Part shown: piece by piece, positions 25,079 to 37,314 of the stretch
Position numbering within the stretch: the first letter of the stretch is position 1
Layout: every line of letters starts with the position of its first letter
Source of the DNA: Thalassia testudinum
Lineage: Eukaryota > Streptophyta > Magnoliopsida > Alismatales > Hydrocharitaceae
DNA: 64,000 nt
NCBI GenBank assembly: GCA_037157565.1
Contig: JAZHRO010000019.1
Location: 62,370,501-62,434,500 of the forward strand
Direction: 5' to 3'
Translations under genes and position numbers: made by a program
The notes under the pieces: model-generated
What the model was told of the DNA's origin: nothing
Seen by the model: the letters and a program-made list of their open reading frames with translations, nothing else
Database searches by the model: none

Positions 25079-25623
25079 TGATGAGGGGTAAAAAGCACCA
25101 TCGGATTTAAAAATTCACACAAAGCCCAAAGAATTTGGCTAACCCAAATATCCAACAAATAGGTAGATCCAAGCAGACCTGACCCGCCTATATCCAGGAG
25201 GATCTAAGCGGGGATCTGGGCCCGCCTAGATCCAAGCGAATTCAGGAGCTCAACCCACCAAAGAACCCATTTGACCAGAGTTGAAGAGGCAGCGATAACA
25301 TCCACATTAACACTAATGGTGGTGTTACAAGCGCTATTTATAACCAAGTAACATACGTACCGAGAAATCCATAAAGTCTATTTTAGGGATTAAATGTTAG
25401 ATATTTTCTGTACTATAAATAGAGAAGAGAGGCTCTCAAGGGCTCTCTTCTCGCAACCCTGGAAAGATAACAAGAGAGATTGTATCACCCACAACTATAG
25501 TGAAAATTTGGGAGCATCACCCTCCCCTCAGACGTACCCCTTCAGGTAGAACTGGGTAACCAATCTCTTATACATCTTTTCTATGTGTTTGTTTACGATT
25601 CTTGTTGATTTAGGTCCCCTATC
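25079..25623 (+). repeat. Presumed LTR of the second Tat-like element
   Basis: From TGATGAGGGG to CCCTATCA, this holds a plus-strand TATA box CTATAAATAG (25413-25422) followed directly by a 10-bp-arm hairpin (25422-25431 and 25443-25452). That promoter layout suits an LTR. No TSD or second LTR was found. Confidence 0.4.
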
Positions 25624-25639
25624 AATACGGTCCTCGATC

Positions 25640-27380
25640 AAACACCTATCCAAGTATTAGTGAAAGGCCAAGTGATAGACAATTTAGTTGATGCTTCCTT
25701 CATCATAATAGATACGCTCTTCTTAGTCTTTAATAATTCATTTAGCCATAATTTATTTATGCTTCATACTTCAGTTTTGTATAATGCTATCGATGATTTT
25801 ATGTTTCAATAAAAGGAATCGAGGAAAAGATCTTAAGGTATTTGGTGGAATACCATTCAGTCTCTTAGTTTGAGATTTTCAAGAGGTTGAGTCATGAAGG
25901 AGGTGGTATCAATGAAACTCAATTCCTCTTTTTTCCTCATAGAAGCTATCATCAGGTTTGAGGATGGTAGCTAAAGCATGCAATTATGGGAAAAAATGAT
26001 GATGAAGCTGAGGAATGAAAAGAAATATCAAAAAGATACCATTTAAGAATTTCTCATGAAAGAGGATCATGTAAGAGGAAATAAGGAGGGGATGCGGGTA
26101 CAACAACGTCATGTGAATAACCTAAGACTAGTGGATTTAGAGTTCCTTCTTATAACTCAAAATAGTTTATGATAAAAAGAATGAGAGTTACAATGCTAAG
26201 ACATTGAGGGCAGCCATTGGTATGGGGCAATAGAAGATGATCTTCCCTCCCAAAATAGGGGAATGGATTCCCCAAGAACAAGGAAATGGTTCTAAGAAAT
26301 GGGAAAGCTACCCATGGCAAGAAAACTCTTCAAATATTAAATAAGAAACGAAGTATTCCCAAGGAATAAATTGATTAACATGAAGACATGACACTAATGG
26401 AAGGCTCAAAGGAAATGTAAGATTCATTTGAATTATGGAAGGAGATTGATCTTGGCAAGGAGCTGACATTAGAATTTGAGTGGAATTCAAGACACTTATT
26501 TCTGGAAACTTTTTGATATGGGCATTGATGGAATGAATAGTTACAGAAGTTGCTCCTTCATCTAAGATAAATGCATAGTACTTAGATTTAAGTATAAGAT
26601 ATGAGAATGAATTATGAACAATTCATCTAATAGTAAATGAAATGCAATGGGCATGTTTTAACTTGGATAAAGAGGTTGTACATCAATTGGCTATAAGCAT
26701 GCACCATGTATGCCAATCAAAGACAACGTTAACACTGAGACATCACAAACAAAATAGAAAAATTAGAAGATAAATTGGGTTAAATCGACAAATGACTTGA
26801 CGAAAGATGTTGGCAATGTAAAATATTCCTTTAACGTCATAAATATGTATTTAATGAGAGAATTGCAGTTTAGTAGTTGTGGACAATGACAAAGGATCAC
26901 TGCACTAGATTGATATTCATGTTAATAGCTGTCCTAGGCATAGGTCTAAGACTAAAGGAAACTAGAATTACGTGATTAGAAAGATCCACAAATGTAGAAA
27001 ATCAATGACAAGGCAATAGAGACGGCAAGGGGATATGATGATGGTACAATGCATTCGAAGGAAGAAACACACCATATCGAGGGTATATCCTACATCTCAT
27101 TATAACAAAGGAATTAATAAAAACAATGACCTTGATTTGACTTGCAAATGGCATGATGCATGGAATAAAAGAAGCAAATGAAGGGACAGTAAAAAAAAGG
27201 GCTAAGGAAATAGAAATTATGAAGTAGTGGATAGAACGAAAATGACACAGATATGTTGCTTAGCAAAAGGTGAGACATGAACGTGAAGACCCATAGTATT
27301 GCAAAACATACTTGGGCAAACATCCAGAAAAAAGGGTGATGATTTTGATAACGCCACTCCGGGTGAAAAATATAATGCTA
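25640..27380 (+). mobile_element. Decayed LTR-retrotransposon interior (left part)
   Basis: The first ~300 bp are collinear with 63720-63950. On the plus strand they translate to a stretch with VKGQVIDNLVDASFIIID, then a stop. The rest has only short, broken reading frames. The RTE LINE interrupts it at 27401. The interior appears to continue at 30740 and to end in a polypurine tract at about 31330-31346. I cannot assign domains. The 3' end (GAGGATGAAATTCTC) resembles chromovirus 3' ends. Confidence 0.45.
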
Positions 27381-27401
27381 TTGGAGGATGCAATTTTGCT
27401 A
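27381..27401. repeat. Target-site duplication of RTE (left)
   Basis: This matches 30719-30739 base for base. The first TTG may belong to the tail repeat in the other copy. Confidence 0.92.
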
Positions 27402-27517
27402 ACTCCGCCTATGTTGAGGTTCGTGTGCCTTTTCATTGCCGGTCCCAAGCTCGGGTAAAGGAGGAGGGTTGCATTAGGTAGCCAACAGCCAGCGTAAAAT
27501 TTGTCGAATCTTTAAAC

Positions 27518-29058
27518 ATGGATTCTAGCAAACACTCTGATTTCGTTGGGGTGTTCCCTACTTACGACGCGCTACATCGACGCTCGGGTGTAGTGATAAA
27601 TGAGCAAGGGTTCTCGCATGAGGAACACATGCGAGTAAAGAAGTTAGTTCCGCTACATCGCCGCCTGGATGTAGTCCAAAATGAGCAAGGGTTCTTGCAT
27701 GAGGAACGCATGTGAGTAAAGAAGTTAGTTCCGCTACATCGCCGCCCAGATGTAGTCCAAAATGAGCAAGGGTTCTCGCATGAGGAACGCATGCGAGTAA
27801 AGAAGCTAGTTCCACCACTTCGTCATCGAAGTGTGCCACAAAGAATGCTGAGATTCGGTAGTTGGAATATTGGTACCTTGACCAGCAAGCTCATGGAGAT
27901 TGTGGATACAATGGTAAGGAGAAGGATTCAAATTCTTTACCTTCAAGAGACTAAGTGGGTTGGTGAAAAAGCAAAGGAAATCGAGAGAACAGGTTTCAAA
28001 CTTTGGTATTCAGGAAGGGACAAAGGTAGAAACGGCGTGGGTATTATAATTCATAAGGATTTGAAGGAGAGTGTGGTTGAGGTTAAGAGATTGGGTGATC
28101 GAATTATTTTGATAAAATTAATCTTAGAAGAAGAGATCTTGAATGTCATTTCAGTTTATGCACCTCAAGTTGGTCTAAAGGAAAGAATAAAGAATAAATT
28201 TTGGGGAGAGCTTGATATGATAATTCAAGGAATCCCACAGACAGAAACGATTTGCTTGGGTGGAGATTTAAATGGGCATGTGGGAAAAGATGCTTTGGAG
28301 TATGCAGGAGTGCATGGAAATCACGGTTTTGGTGTTAGGAATGAAGGGAAGACGTTCCTTGATTTTGCTGTGGCTTATGATCTTTTCATAGCAAATACTT
28401 TCTTCAAAAAATGGGAAGAGCATTTGATTACCTATAAAAGTGGCTTAACAAGAACGCAGATCGATTACTTTGCTTTGAGAAGAAGGGATCGTTTATCTTG
28501 TAAAGATTGCAAGATTATTCCAGGGGAGAGTTTAACTGCTCAACATCATCTTTTGGTGTTGGATGTTCATTTGAAGAAGGTAAAGAAGAGAAAATTAGTG
28601 TCTAAGAATTTGAGAATTAAATGGTGGAATCTTAAGAAAGAGCAAGTGAGATTTAAAGAGAAGATGATGCAACAAAAGGCTTGGGATCTTGATGGTAGTG
28701 CTGATGAAATGTGATTAAATATGGCAAACTGTATTAGGAAGGTGGCAAAGGAGGTGTTAGGCGTGTCAAAAGGAGGTGTTCCAGGACAAAAGGAGGCTTG
28801 GTGGTGGAGTGAGGAAGTGCAGGAGAAGCTTAAAATTAAAAGAGCCTGTTTTAAAGCCTTATATCAAGATAAGACCGATGAAAATATGGAAAACTACAAA
28901 AGAGCAAAGAAAGAAGCAAAGAAAATAGTTAGTGAAGCAAAAGCAAAAGCTTGGGAGCATTTTTATAAGAAACTTGATTCTAAAGAAGGTGAAAAAGATA
29001 TTTTCAAGTTAGCTAAAGCAAGAGAGCGGAAAGCAAAGGACCTTACGCATGTAAGATG
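27518..29058 (+). pseudogene. RTE ORF: N-terminal repeats and endonuclease
   Basis: From ATG at 27518 a single frame runs through the 27-residue repeats, interrupted only by a TGA at 27713. It then enters the APE-type endonuclease: LRFGSWNIGTL (about 27850), LQETKW, SGRDKGRNGVG, VYAPQVG, LGGDLNGHVG, RTQIDYF and a final histidine in LTAQHHLLVLDV. All the usual catalytic positions appear to be present. A TGA at 28712 and a frame change near 29056 end the open part. Database entries often mislabel such proteins 'craniofacial development protein 2-like'; it is a retrotransposon endonuclease that would nick the target DNA. The linker 28721-29059 is Lys/Glu-rich and helical. Confidence 0.92.
27571..27838 (+). 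repeat. 81-bp tandem repeat inside the RTE 5' region
   Basis: Three units start with GCTACATCG at 27571, 27652 and 27733, exactly 81 bp apart. A fourth, diverged start is at 27814. Because 81 is 27 codons, the repeat stays in the endonuclease frame and encodes a 27-residue repeat (NEQGFSHEERMRVKKLVP core). Units 1 and 3 hold a perfect hairpin CTCGCATG/CATGCGAG (27613-27635 and 27775-27797). In the middle unit both arms carry C-to-T type changes, one of which makes a TGA stop at 27713. Confidence 0.9.
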
Positions 29059-30692
29059 ATCAAGGATGAAGAAGGAAGGGTGCTTATAGCTAGTGAGGAT
29101 ATAAAGACAAGATGGAAAAGATATTTTCATAAGCTATTTAATGAAAAATAAAAGAATGATATCATCTTAGGGGAGTTAGTTAACTCAGAAGAGTATGTGA
29201 ATCAATCATGTTATCGAAGGATACAAAAGAAAGAAGTAGAGGAGGCTTTGAAGATGATAAAAAGTGGGAGGGTTGTTGGGCCTGATGATATTCCTATAGA
29301 CGTCTGGAGAATGACGGGAGAACGGGGTATAACTTGGCTCACAACTTTATTTAAACTATGTGGAGAGGCAAGAAGATACCAGAGAAATGGAGGAAAAGTT
29401 TTGCCGTACCTTTATACAAGAACAAGGGTGATATACAAGATTGTTCCAACTATAGAGGTATTAAGTTGATGAGTCATACGATGAAACTTTGGGAAAGAAT
29501 AATTGAAAGAAGGGTGAGGCAAGTCTCTATGGCAATTGAAAATCAATTTGGCTTTATGCCAGGCAGGTCTACTATTAAGGCAATACATCTCTTGAGACGT
29601 ATGATGGAGACATACAAAGTGAAGAAAAAGGATTTACATATGGTTTTTATTGATTTGGAGAAGGCCTATGATTCTGTCCCAAGAGATATCTTGTGGAGAA
29701 TTTTGGAGAAGAGACAAGTGCCAATTATATATATCAACCTCATAAAGGATATATACTATGGAGCTGCTGCTTGTGTAAAGACTAAGGATGATTTGACAGA
29801 CTACTTTGATATCATCATTGGTCTGCATCAAGGTTCGACTTTAAGCCCTTATCTTTTTGCCTTAGTTATGGATGAGTTGACGAAGCATATCCAAGTTGAG
29901 GTGCCTTGGTGTATGCTTTTTGCTGATGACATTGTGTTAGTTGATGAGACAAGAGATGGAGTGAACAGAAAACTTGAGCTTTGGAGAGAAGCCCTGGAAG
30001 ATAAAGGATTACGCATAAGTAGGACGAAGACTGAGTATATGGAATGTAAGTTTAGTAGTAGAGGGAACAACGAAGGGATTGATGTAAAAATTGGAGAAGA
30101 GTGCATTGCAATGAAAGATATTTGTAAGTACTTGGGATCCATTTTCCAACATGATGGTGGAATTGATGGAGATGTTACACATAGAATTAATGTAGGGTGG
30201 TTGAAATGGAGGGGTGCTTCTGGTGTTCTCTGTGATAAGAGGGTTCCTTTAAAAGTCAAAGGAAAATACTATCGAGTTGTGGTAAGACCAGCCATGTTGT
30301 ACGGTTTTGAATGCTGGGCTATAAACTATAGGCATGTACAGAAGATGTCTGTGGCAGAAATGAAGATGTTAAGATGGATGTGTGGTCATATAAGAAAGGA
30401 CCATATTTCAAATGAATTTATTAGAAACAGGGTTAGGGTGGCACTGATAGAGGATAAAATGAGAGAGGCCCGTCTAAGATGGTTTGGACATTTACAAAGA
30501 AGGCCACTAGATGCTCCAGTTAGGAGATGCGAGAAGTTGGAGGCTGAACCTGCTAAGAGGGGGCGAGGAAGACCAAACAAGTGTTGGAAGGAAACTATTA
30601 AGTATGACCTCAATTACTTTAATTTAAGTCCTAAAATGGCTGAAAATCGATCTGTGTGGAGGCAAAGAATCCATATAGCCGACCCCACTTAG
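29056..30692 (+). pseudogene. RTE ORF: reverse transcriptase and C-terminus
   Basis: After the frame break at 29056 the reading continues in another frame (MIKDEEGRVL, one TAA near 29149, then VVGPDDIPIDVWR). It shifts again near 29355 into the 444-codon RT at 29358-30692. That part has [56 protein letters not shown] and the catalytic FADD at 29919-29930. The C-terminal part contains [13 protein letters not shown] and [12 protein letters not shown] motifs, standard for plant RTE. The catalytic aspartates are intact in this piece. The upstream breaks prevent production of the full protein. Confidence 0.93.
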
Positions 30693-30718
30693 TGTGGGAA
30701 AAGGCTTGGTTGTTGTTG

Positions 30719-30739
30719 TTGGAGGATGCAATTTTGCTA
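30719..30739. repeat. Target-site duplication of RTE (right)
   Basis: This matches 27381-27401. The older LTR-element interior resumes right after it. Confidence 0.92.
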
Positions 30740-31346
30740 TAGAATTGCAGTCTTCATCCTTTGAAAAGGAAAGTTCTTCACATAGTGATTCTGAAGCATC
30801 AACAAATAATTGTTTAGATAATCATTGATAGGACATGTCATTAGCCATAGAGTTATCCAAGCTTACTATATCAGATTGACCCCCATCATGAGAAAAAGAT
30901 GAATATGATCACTTATTTGTTCAAGATGATTTAGACATGGTTTGTTGTGCCTATATCATTATTTATAAAAGCAAAGAGAAAATAGTTGACTACCAAAAGT
31001 ACATGAATGACATAAACTTACTTACACCACTCTGATTAACAAAAGAAACCCTGATGAAATGTTTCCTTCATGCACTAGGCTAAAATTAGCTGAGGACAAT
31101 ATTTGTCATTGATATGGTGGTTTATCCTATGTGTGAAAAAGAAATGCTTCCACAATAGTTGGAAGGCTTCCATTTATTGGCTGAGAATTTGGTAAGTTAT
31201 AACACAAGTAAATGCATGTTGGCACATGCTCTTGGGTAAAAAGGACTTTCATGCTTTTCTATTTTCTTTAGAGTTTTCTAGCAAAGTACCCCTTTGCACA
31301 ATAGGTTTTGAATTTTGAGGATGAAATTCTCAAAAGGGGCAAAGGA
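30740..31346 (+). mobile_element. Decayed LTR-retrotransposon interior (right part)
   Basis: This resumes the sequence interrupted by the RTE and ends with GAGGATGAAATTCTC and the purine-rich AAAAGGGGCAAAGGA (about 31331-31346), a typical polypurine tract. The reading frames are too broken to assign. Confidence 0.5.
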
Positions 31347-33230
31347 TGTAATAATTGATAATTTTATTAACTTAAACTTTGATAATTCGATGTATAAGGC
31401 TTCCTTTTGATGTTTGAAGGAAGGAGGATTCAATAAAGAAGGTGAAAGGAAAAGAGAAATTAATATTAGAATAAAAGAAATATATTTTTAATGCTTTTGG
31501 GTAGGTATACAAACAATGAGGATGGGCCACAAACTTATTTGTCTAACCCATTTGGGTGACTAAATGTGCTAACTATAAGCATAGGTATAGGAGAAAGTTT
31601 AGGAGGCCAAAAATAGAGCGATTTGCTATCACTCTTCATTTCAAATTAGCAACAACAATGTCTCCATTGGAATTCACCACATGTGGGGATCTGGCTCTTC
31701 TCTATAGTAGGCCATAATGAATTAACCTACATGAGGTGGTAGGTTGTTTGGCTAGGTAACATAATGGAAATGTATTGTATTGCAAATCTTGGAATGACGG
31801 TTTTACCTTGTTCATGGCCTCAAGGAGTGGCAAGCAGCAAAACACTTTTTTTTTGTCAAATTCTTTGTCGAAAAGCAAAATCCTTGTCCTCTTTGTTCTT
31901 TTTTAATACTAAATCAAGTGAATGTTGTGGGTCAAATGGAAGGCTAATTACTTAGTGGTTATGAACTTTTGCATGACGTATCTTGTAGCAATCTTAGTTA
32001 TCACTTGGGCTTCAATTTGTTAGTTGGTATATGTTTAACCATTCAGATACACAAATTCAGCGATTGGATGAACTCCATTATGAGGAAATTGCGAATTAGA
32101 TTGTTTGCCCTTATTTCCACAAAGGTCAAACTTGGGTGCACCCAAATCACCCAATGGCCTCTCATCATAAATTATGTGTCGTTAGTGCCTCTAGCTCTAG
32201 TCAATCAGAGGCTATTCTCTAGGGTTGAGCATTGGGCTCTATATAGCTATGATAGAGTACAAATTAGGAGTTTTTATCTGGGAATTGAATTATGGATTGG
32301 GTAACAAAAGAAAAGGACTCGGGAGATTGGCTAGCCTTCCGATGTTGATTTATGGTGGTTTGGTGAGATGTCCAATGAGGAGAGGGTGGCAATGTAGTGG
32401 AGGACACGAAGGACTATACAGGGAGTATCTCACTTTAGTGAGGCATGTATAAGTTAAGAAATGATTCTCCCTTTGAAGTTTTATTGTTTTAAGTTTGATT
32501 TTTAGATGATAAGTGGTATTCTAGCTTGAATTGGCTAATTCGTCGATATGGTTGGGTCAGTGATAACCTTACGAATGGGAAGAGAGTGAAATTGGGTTTT
32601 TAGTTGAATTTTATGATGCCTTATCCATTGAGGATAATTTGAAAATTCGTAGTTTTGTATTGAATCTATGGTTTAAAACCTACAAAAAATTAAGTTTAGA
32701 AGTGTATATGAGATTTGGGGAAGAAGTTGAAAGCAAATCCATGTTGGATAGATTGAAGAATGGTGCTAACGTAGCAAACCAAATTGGGTGTTTAGGCACC
32801 CAAACATAAAAGTGGGGTCAGAGGATTGAAGATGAAAATTTGGGCAACCAAACTAGTCGATCGGGTGCTTAAATGAATCAAAAAATTAAATAAAATACTA
32901 CAAGCTAAAGTAACTAAGGAGGATGATTAGGTTCCTAAGCTAAGTTGCACATTTTATATGAAGGCTATAAATGAATAGAATAGGATTTCATAATTTTGGA
33001 AAAGAGATAGACAAGGTGCCAATGATTTTGAAATAAGTAATTCTAGGAATCATGAGCACAAATTGCAAAGGAGTTCCTAGGTAGATTAAGCATTAAGTAC
33101 TAAGTTAGAAACTAAGGATGTGAAATGATTTAAGATATAATCTAATGACTCGTGATTTATTAATGATGAATCAGGAGAATTAAATAAACAATGTGGTGGA
33201 TAGCAATTTTCCATTTGCTTAAGTAAGTCA
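31347..33230 (+). repeat. Probable 3' LTR and adjoining degenerate DNA
   Basis: TGTAATAATTG at 31347 follows directly on the polypurine tract, so a 3' LTR should begin here. Its end is not identifiable because the left copy is missing. I see no gene. Short ORFs at 31764-32452 lack any recognisable motif. Confidence 0.4.
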
Positions 33231-33235
33231 CATCC

Positions 33236-35949
33236 TGTTACAACCCGATTCCCGGATCCCTACAGGACCTGAGACTGACTCGCCTCAACTAATCTCAAGA
33301 CCTAGTCATCCAACAAGAAATAACCAAAAGTAGGAAAATAAACCACATTCACACATGCAATATAACTAAGTAGAAGAAATGTACAAAGCAGTAAAGAAAT
33401 ATAACAGCTGTCTCAGTACATACCATCACAACAACGACAACAACAAAGGAAAGCGGAAAGGAACAGAAGTAGCAGAATAGTAACTAAATGTCCATTACTT
33501 AATACAACAGTAGAGAAAAAGCAAGTGCTGAAGAAAACTACGGCTGGACTCGACTGAGCCCAGCACCCTCTGCAGCCGGAGACTCAGGCTGCTCAACTCC
33601 TGGTCTTGAACAGTGTTATGAAAAGACAGAGTCAGCGAACGCTGAGTAGAGTAGTGTTTATATTATCTAAGTACAAACAGTAAGAACAAAAGGTTTAATT
33701 CTCATTCATATTTATCTATTTTATATGATTCCGTTTCACCCATTTCTCAAAGTATCCAGATATTTCTTGATCTTGCATGTTCCTCATGGGAACGATCTTG
33801 ATTGCAGTCTTTTCCGTAAAGTAGAAGGTACACGTGGTGCTCTCCTGGCCGAGAGAGTCACCCGTGGTAGTTCTACACCCAGTTAATCACCCCGAGGTCG
33901 CTGTCAAGATGTAGCGGTGACTACGGCATGCGTGATAAGCGCACGAGTAGTTACCCCACACTGACACGCAATCAGTCGTTTCCACTAGCGGGTACACCCA
34001 AAGTACAACACGGAATAGTATAGGGCCTTGTCCTCTTAGAACGGGGACTCGCCACACAGAACCAAACAGGGGTCTCGCCCCTCCACAATCCGCGCACCCT
34101 CGTCTAACTACCTCGGTTTGCTTAGAGGGCCTAACAAGTCGATGTAGGCTGTCTAGCTGAACCCCAGGCTTCATGGGGTGGCTAGCTCCCTCCCTACACT
34201 AGTAGCTCGCCTCGGTACCACGTACATGAGGGCTAACAGGAGTGGGTGTAGAGTGGCCAATCCTAACCCCGAGTCTCAACCCAAGGGAGGCTAGCTTCGC
34301 TCTACACAAAAGGGGACAGTTGCTCCCCTTGGTACCACGTACTCAAGGGCCAGCACACTTCCCATCTACATTCCAGGTTTCCATCTATCCATAAGAGTTC
34401 TACTCCTAGTTCCTCATAGGGTTCATGCTCATGTTCACCTCATTTATCCCGATCCAGATCTCATCTTTCAAAATTCATTTCTCATCCATATACAGGCAGC
34501 TCATTTTTTCATAATTCAATTCTCAATACTTTTAACTGGTGATTTCACAGGTAATTATTCATCAAATACAGGTAGCTCATATTCTAACAGGCAACTCGCA
34601 ATTATAATATAGGCAATTTCTAGCAACTTATCTTAATTACACATGCAAGTAAACCATGCAGTACAAACTGGTTCATTCATTTCTTTACCCTAGGGTTCAT
34701 TCCACATCCTGGAGTTTCATTTGGCTAATTCAACCAAGCACATTCTTATTCAAATATTAATAACTAGATTTAACCACTCTACCAGGAAACACATGAGTAA
34801 TGGGGGCTTGAACTGCAAACCCAAGCATCTCTGCGAGCCCAAAACGTGTAGCAGGCTGAAACCCTATACCAGGGAATACATCACAAGAGGAGAGTTCAGA
34901 ACAATGTATAACAGACTCTAGTACATAGAGGAACTCGAAAGGAAAGTGGAGGTATTTTGTTTGTGTAAAATGGACCCCGATCAGACCCTAAACAGGTCAA
35001 AAATGTGCCTACTATTCAAAATCAGACATCTAGGAATAATCCCTGATGTCTTAAAATGCGTCAGATCTTACCTTATGTCTCCTGCAGTATCCTCAGACAT
35101 CCAGACCTTCTCTGCGACCGTCTGAAGACAGTTTCAGACGTCGAACAATGTGTCCAGTCGTCTGGATGCACCTCCGGACGTTTGGTGATGTGATCAAACG
35201 TCCAAAAGCGCATTGGAAAGCATTCCGTGCTCCTTCCCAAGGCTGTACCTATGTACTCAAATACAGGCACGATCAACCAACAACAACCCCTGCACTGCGA
35301 TATGCATGGCGTAGGGAGATACGTACCTTGCGATATAAGTGCTTTTAGATGGCTGGCCTTAGCTCCAGACGTCCAGGTATCCTACCAGTCGTCTGGACTC
35401 CACTCCAGATGTCTGATACTGGAAAGCTTCCAGTATCAGGAGCTCCTCACAACTCGCTCTGCTTGCTCCTCCTCCCACAGCGATAGCTCCAGCCGTCGCA
35501 AGAGCTTGAGCAGCTCCTCACTGGCTCCTCCTTGAGCTCCACCGAGCTCCCATAGTTATCTTCCTCATCCCCACTCTCACTTCCACGCACTCTCTAGCTC
35601 ACACTCCTCCTCACTCTCACTCCCTCGCCGGTGGCTCCCCTTCCTTGCCCAGCTGCAACAAAGGCGGAAGAAAGGTGACGGTCGCCGGAGAAGGTGGAGG
35701 TGGTGGTGGCTATGGTGTGAGGAGGAGAGGAGAGGGGAAGGGAGGGGTTTTCATAGGAGAGGGTTTAGGGTTTGGGTAAGGGTGCAGGGAGAGAGAAGAG
35801 CCTTTGCACATCGCCCGCGCATAGAGCGCAAAGCGCAGTACGAAAAAATTTCACTTTTAGACGTCTGGGAACGAGTCCAGATGTCTGTACAGACGTTTGA
35901 CTGAAGCTCTAGACATCTTAAATGGCTAAAAGTGTAACGAGTCATTACA
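33236..35949 (-). repeat. 3' LTR of the Tekay-like element
   Basis: The LTR is 2,714 bp, TGTTACAACCCG to GTCATTACA on the plus strand. It holds a perfect 10-bp-arm hairpin (35415-35437) and many GACGTC-type motifs (35020-35420 and 35858-35925). The TATA position (about 35745-35755, minus strand) is altered to TATGAAAA. Confidence 0.93.
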
Positions 35950-37314
35950 TCATAACAAACTTAAAGGAAGTTTCATCCTCGAAACTTGAGCTATCTAGGG
36001 TGCGGAAAGAGGAACTTAAAAATGCATAACAAACTTAAACAGGACCGAAGTAGGTCTAAAAAGACGTACCCTCAAAAAGCTCCAGGTACCACTTTCACAT
36101 CGCAGCCTCAAGCTCCTAGGTCGCCTTCTCGTACCGTTGGCTTCTCCATAGGACCTTCACCAGTGGTATCTGCTTCCGTCTCAGACTCTGGACGACTCTG
36201 TTTAGTATCTATACTGGTCTCTCGGGGTAGGTCAGGTCGCCACCCACCTCGACGCTCTCGTGGTTCAGAATGTGACTAGGATCAGCGACGTACTTCCTAA
36301 GGTTGGACACGTGGAACACGTCATGCACTCCAGAAAGCTGGGGAGGAAGGGCAAGCCTATAAGAAATGGGTCCTACCTGCTCCAGGACCTCAAAGGGCCC
36401 TACAAACCTTGGTGCAAGCTTCCCTTTCACCCCAAAATGCTGCAGGCCCTTCATGGGTGAAACACGGAGAAAGATGTGATCCCCAACCTCGAACTACACC
36501 TCTCTGCGTTTCCAGTCAGCGTAACTCTTCTTCCTGCTCCTAACAATGCCGAGTCGCCTGTGAATCTACTCTATCACCTCCTGACTCTGCTGGATCAGCC
36601 TGGGGCCAACCTCCCACTTGGTCCCCACCTCGACCCAACTCATGGGTGTAGTACACCTTCGTCCGTACAAAGCCACGTAAGGTGCCATGCCGATGCTCAA
36701 GTGGTAACTGTTATTATACACAAACTCTACCAAGGGTAAATGCTCCTCCTAGGAGCCTCTCCAGTCTAGTACACAGGCGTGTAAAAGGTCCTCAAGTGTC
36801 TGTATGGTGCTCTCTGATTGCCCACCCATCTGGGGGTGGTAAGCGGTACTGAACCTCAAATGTGTCCCGAAAGCCTACTGAAACTCAGCCTAGAACTAGG
36901 AAGTAAACCGGGCATCCCTATCGGATACAATCTCACGTGGAACTCCATGAAGGCGTACCACATCTCGAATGTACCTCTCTGCCAACTGTGCTGGTCCAAG
37001 GGTGACTCGGATCGGTAGGAAGCGCACCGTCTTCGTCAACCTATCTACTATCACCCACATAGCGTTGTGTCCCTGCTAGGTAACTGGTAGACCCACCACC
37101 AAGTCCATGGTGATGCACTCCCACCTCTACTCTGGCATAGGAAGCGGCTGCAACGACCTTGCAGGCCTCTGATGCTCGACCTTCACCTGCTGGCACACCA
37201 AACACTACTACACAAACTCACCAACATCCTGTTTCATCCCTCTCCACCAAAAGTCATGTCTCAAATCATGATACATCTTGGTGTTCCCGGGATGTATGGT
37301 AAACCTGGACCCGC
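35950..37314 (-). pseudogene. Tekay integrase (rest) and chromodomain
   Basis: The reading resumes at 37309 with RFTIHPGNTKMYHDLRHDFWW and CLVCQQVKVEHQRP, giving the HHCC zinc site. The catalytic core follows with [17 protein letters not shown], the aspartate of [10 protein letters not shown] and a glutamate in the HPQMGGQSESTIQ stretch. After GDHIFLRVSPMKGLQ the GPFEVLEQVGPISYRLALP and VFHVSNLRKYV segments lead to a frameshifted chromodomain. In another frame this reads RKQIPLVKVLWRSQR, then ATxELEAAM (stop at x). The chromodomain places the element among chromoviruses, and the surrounding motifs favour Tekay/Del. The gene is inactive. Confidence 0.92.

Larger units (their letters stand above)
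27402..30718 (+). mobile_element. Full-length RTE-type LINE
   Basis: This is a 3.3-kb non-LTR element with a perfect target-site duplication of up to 21 bp (27381-27401 and 30719-30739, core GGAGGATGCAATTTTGCTA). It carries one long ORF with endonuclease then RT, a 3' hairpin (CCCAC/GTGGG, 30684-30698) overlapping the stop codon, and a (TTG)n tail at 30708-30720. These are hallmarks of plant RTE elements. At least three frame breaks and three stops make it inactive. The TSD overlaps the TTG tail, so its exact length may be 18-21 bp. Confidence 0.95.

Noticed and set aside
27571..27838. Regular repeats as a CRISPR-like array
   Set aside because: The units are 81-bp tandem copies without unique spacers, in a plant genome and in frame with an endonuclease.
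27791..28714. Protein resembling 'craniofacial development protein 2'
   Set aside because: That label in plant databases comes from RTE retrotransposon endonucleases. The TSD, the (TTG)n tail and the downstream RT show it is part of a LINE.
31764..32452. Short plus-strand ORFs as a host gene
   Set aside because: The translations show no domain or codon pattern, and the region follows a polypurine tract and is probably LTR.
35986..36460. Plus-strand ORFs over the Tekay integrase
   Set aside because: They are antisense shadows of the integrase C-terminus and chromodomain, which have clear motifs on the minus strand.
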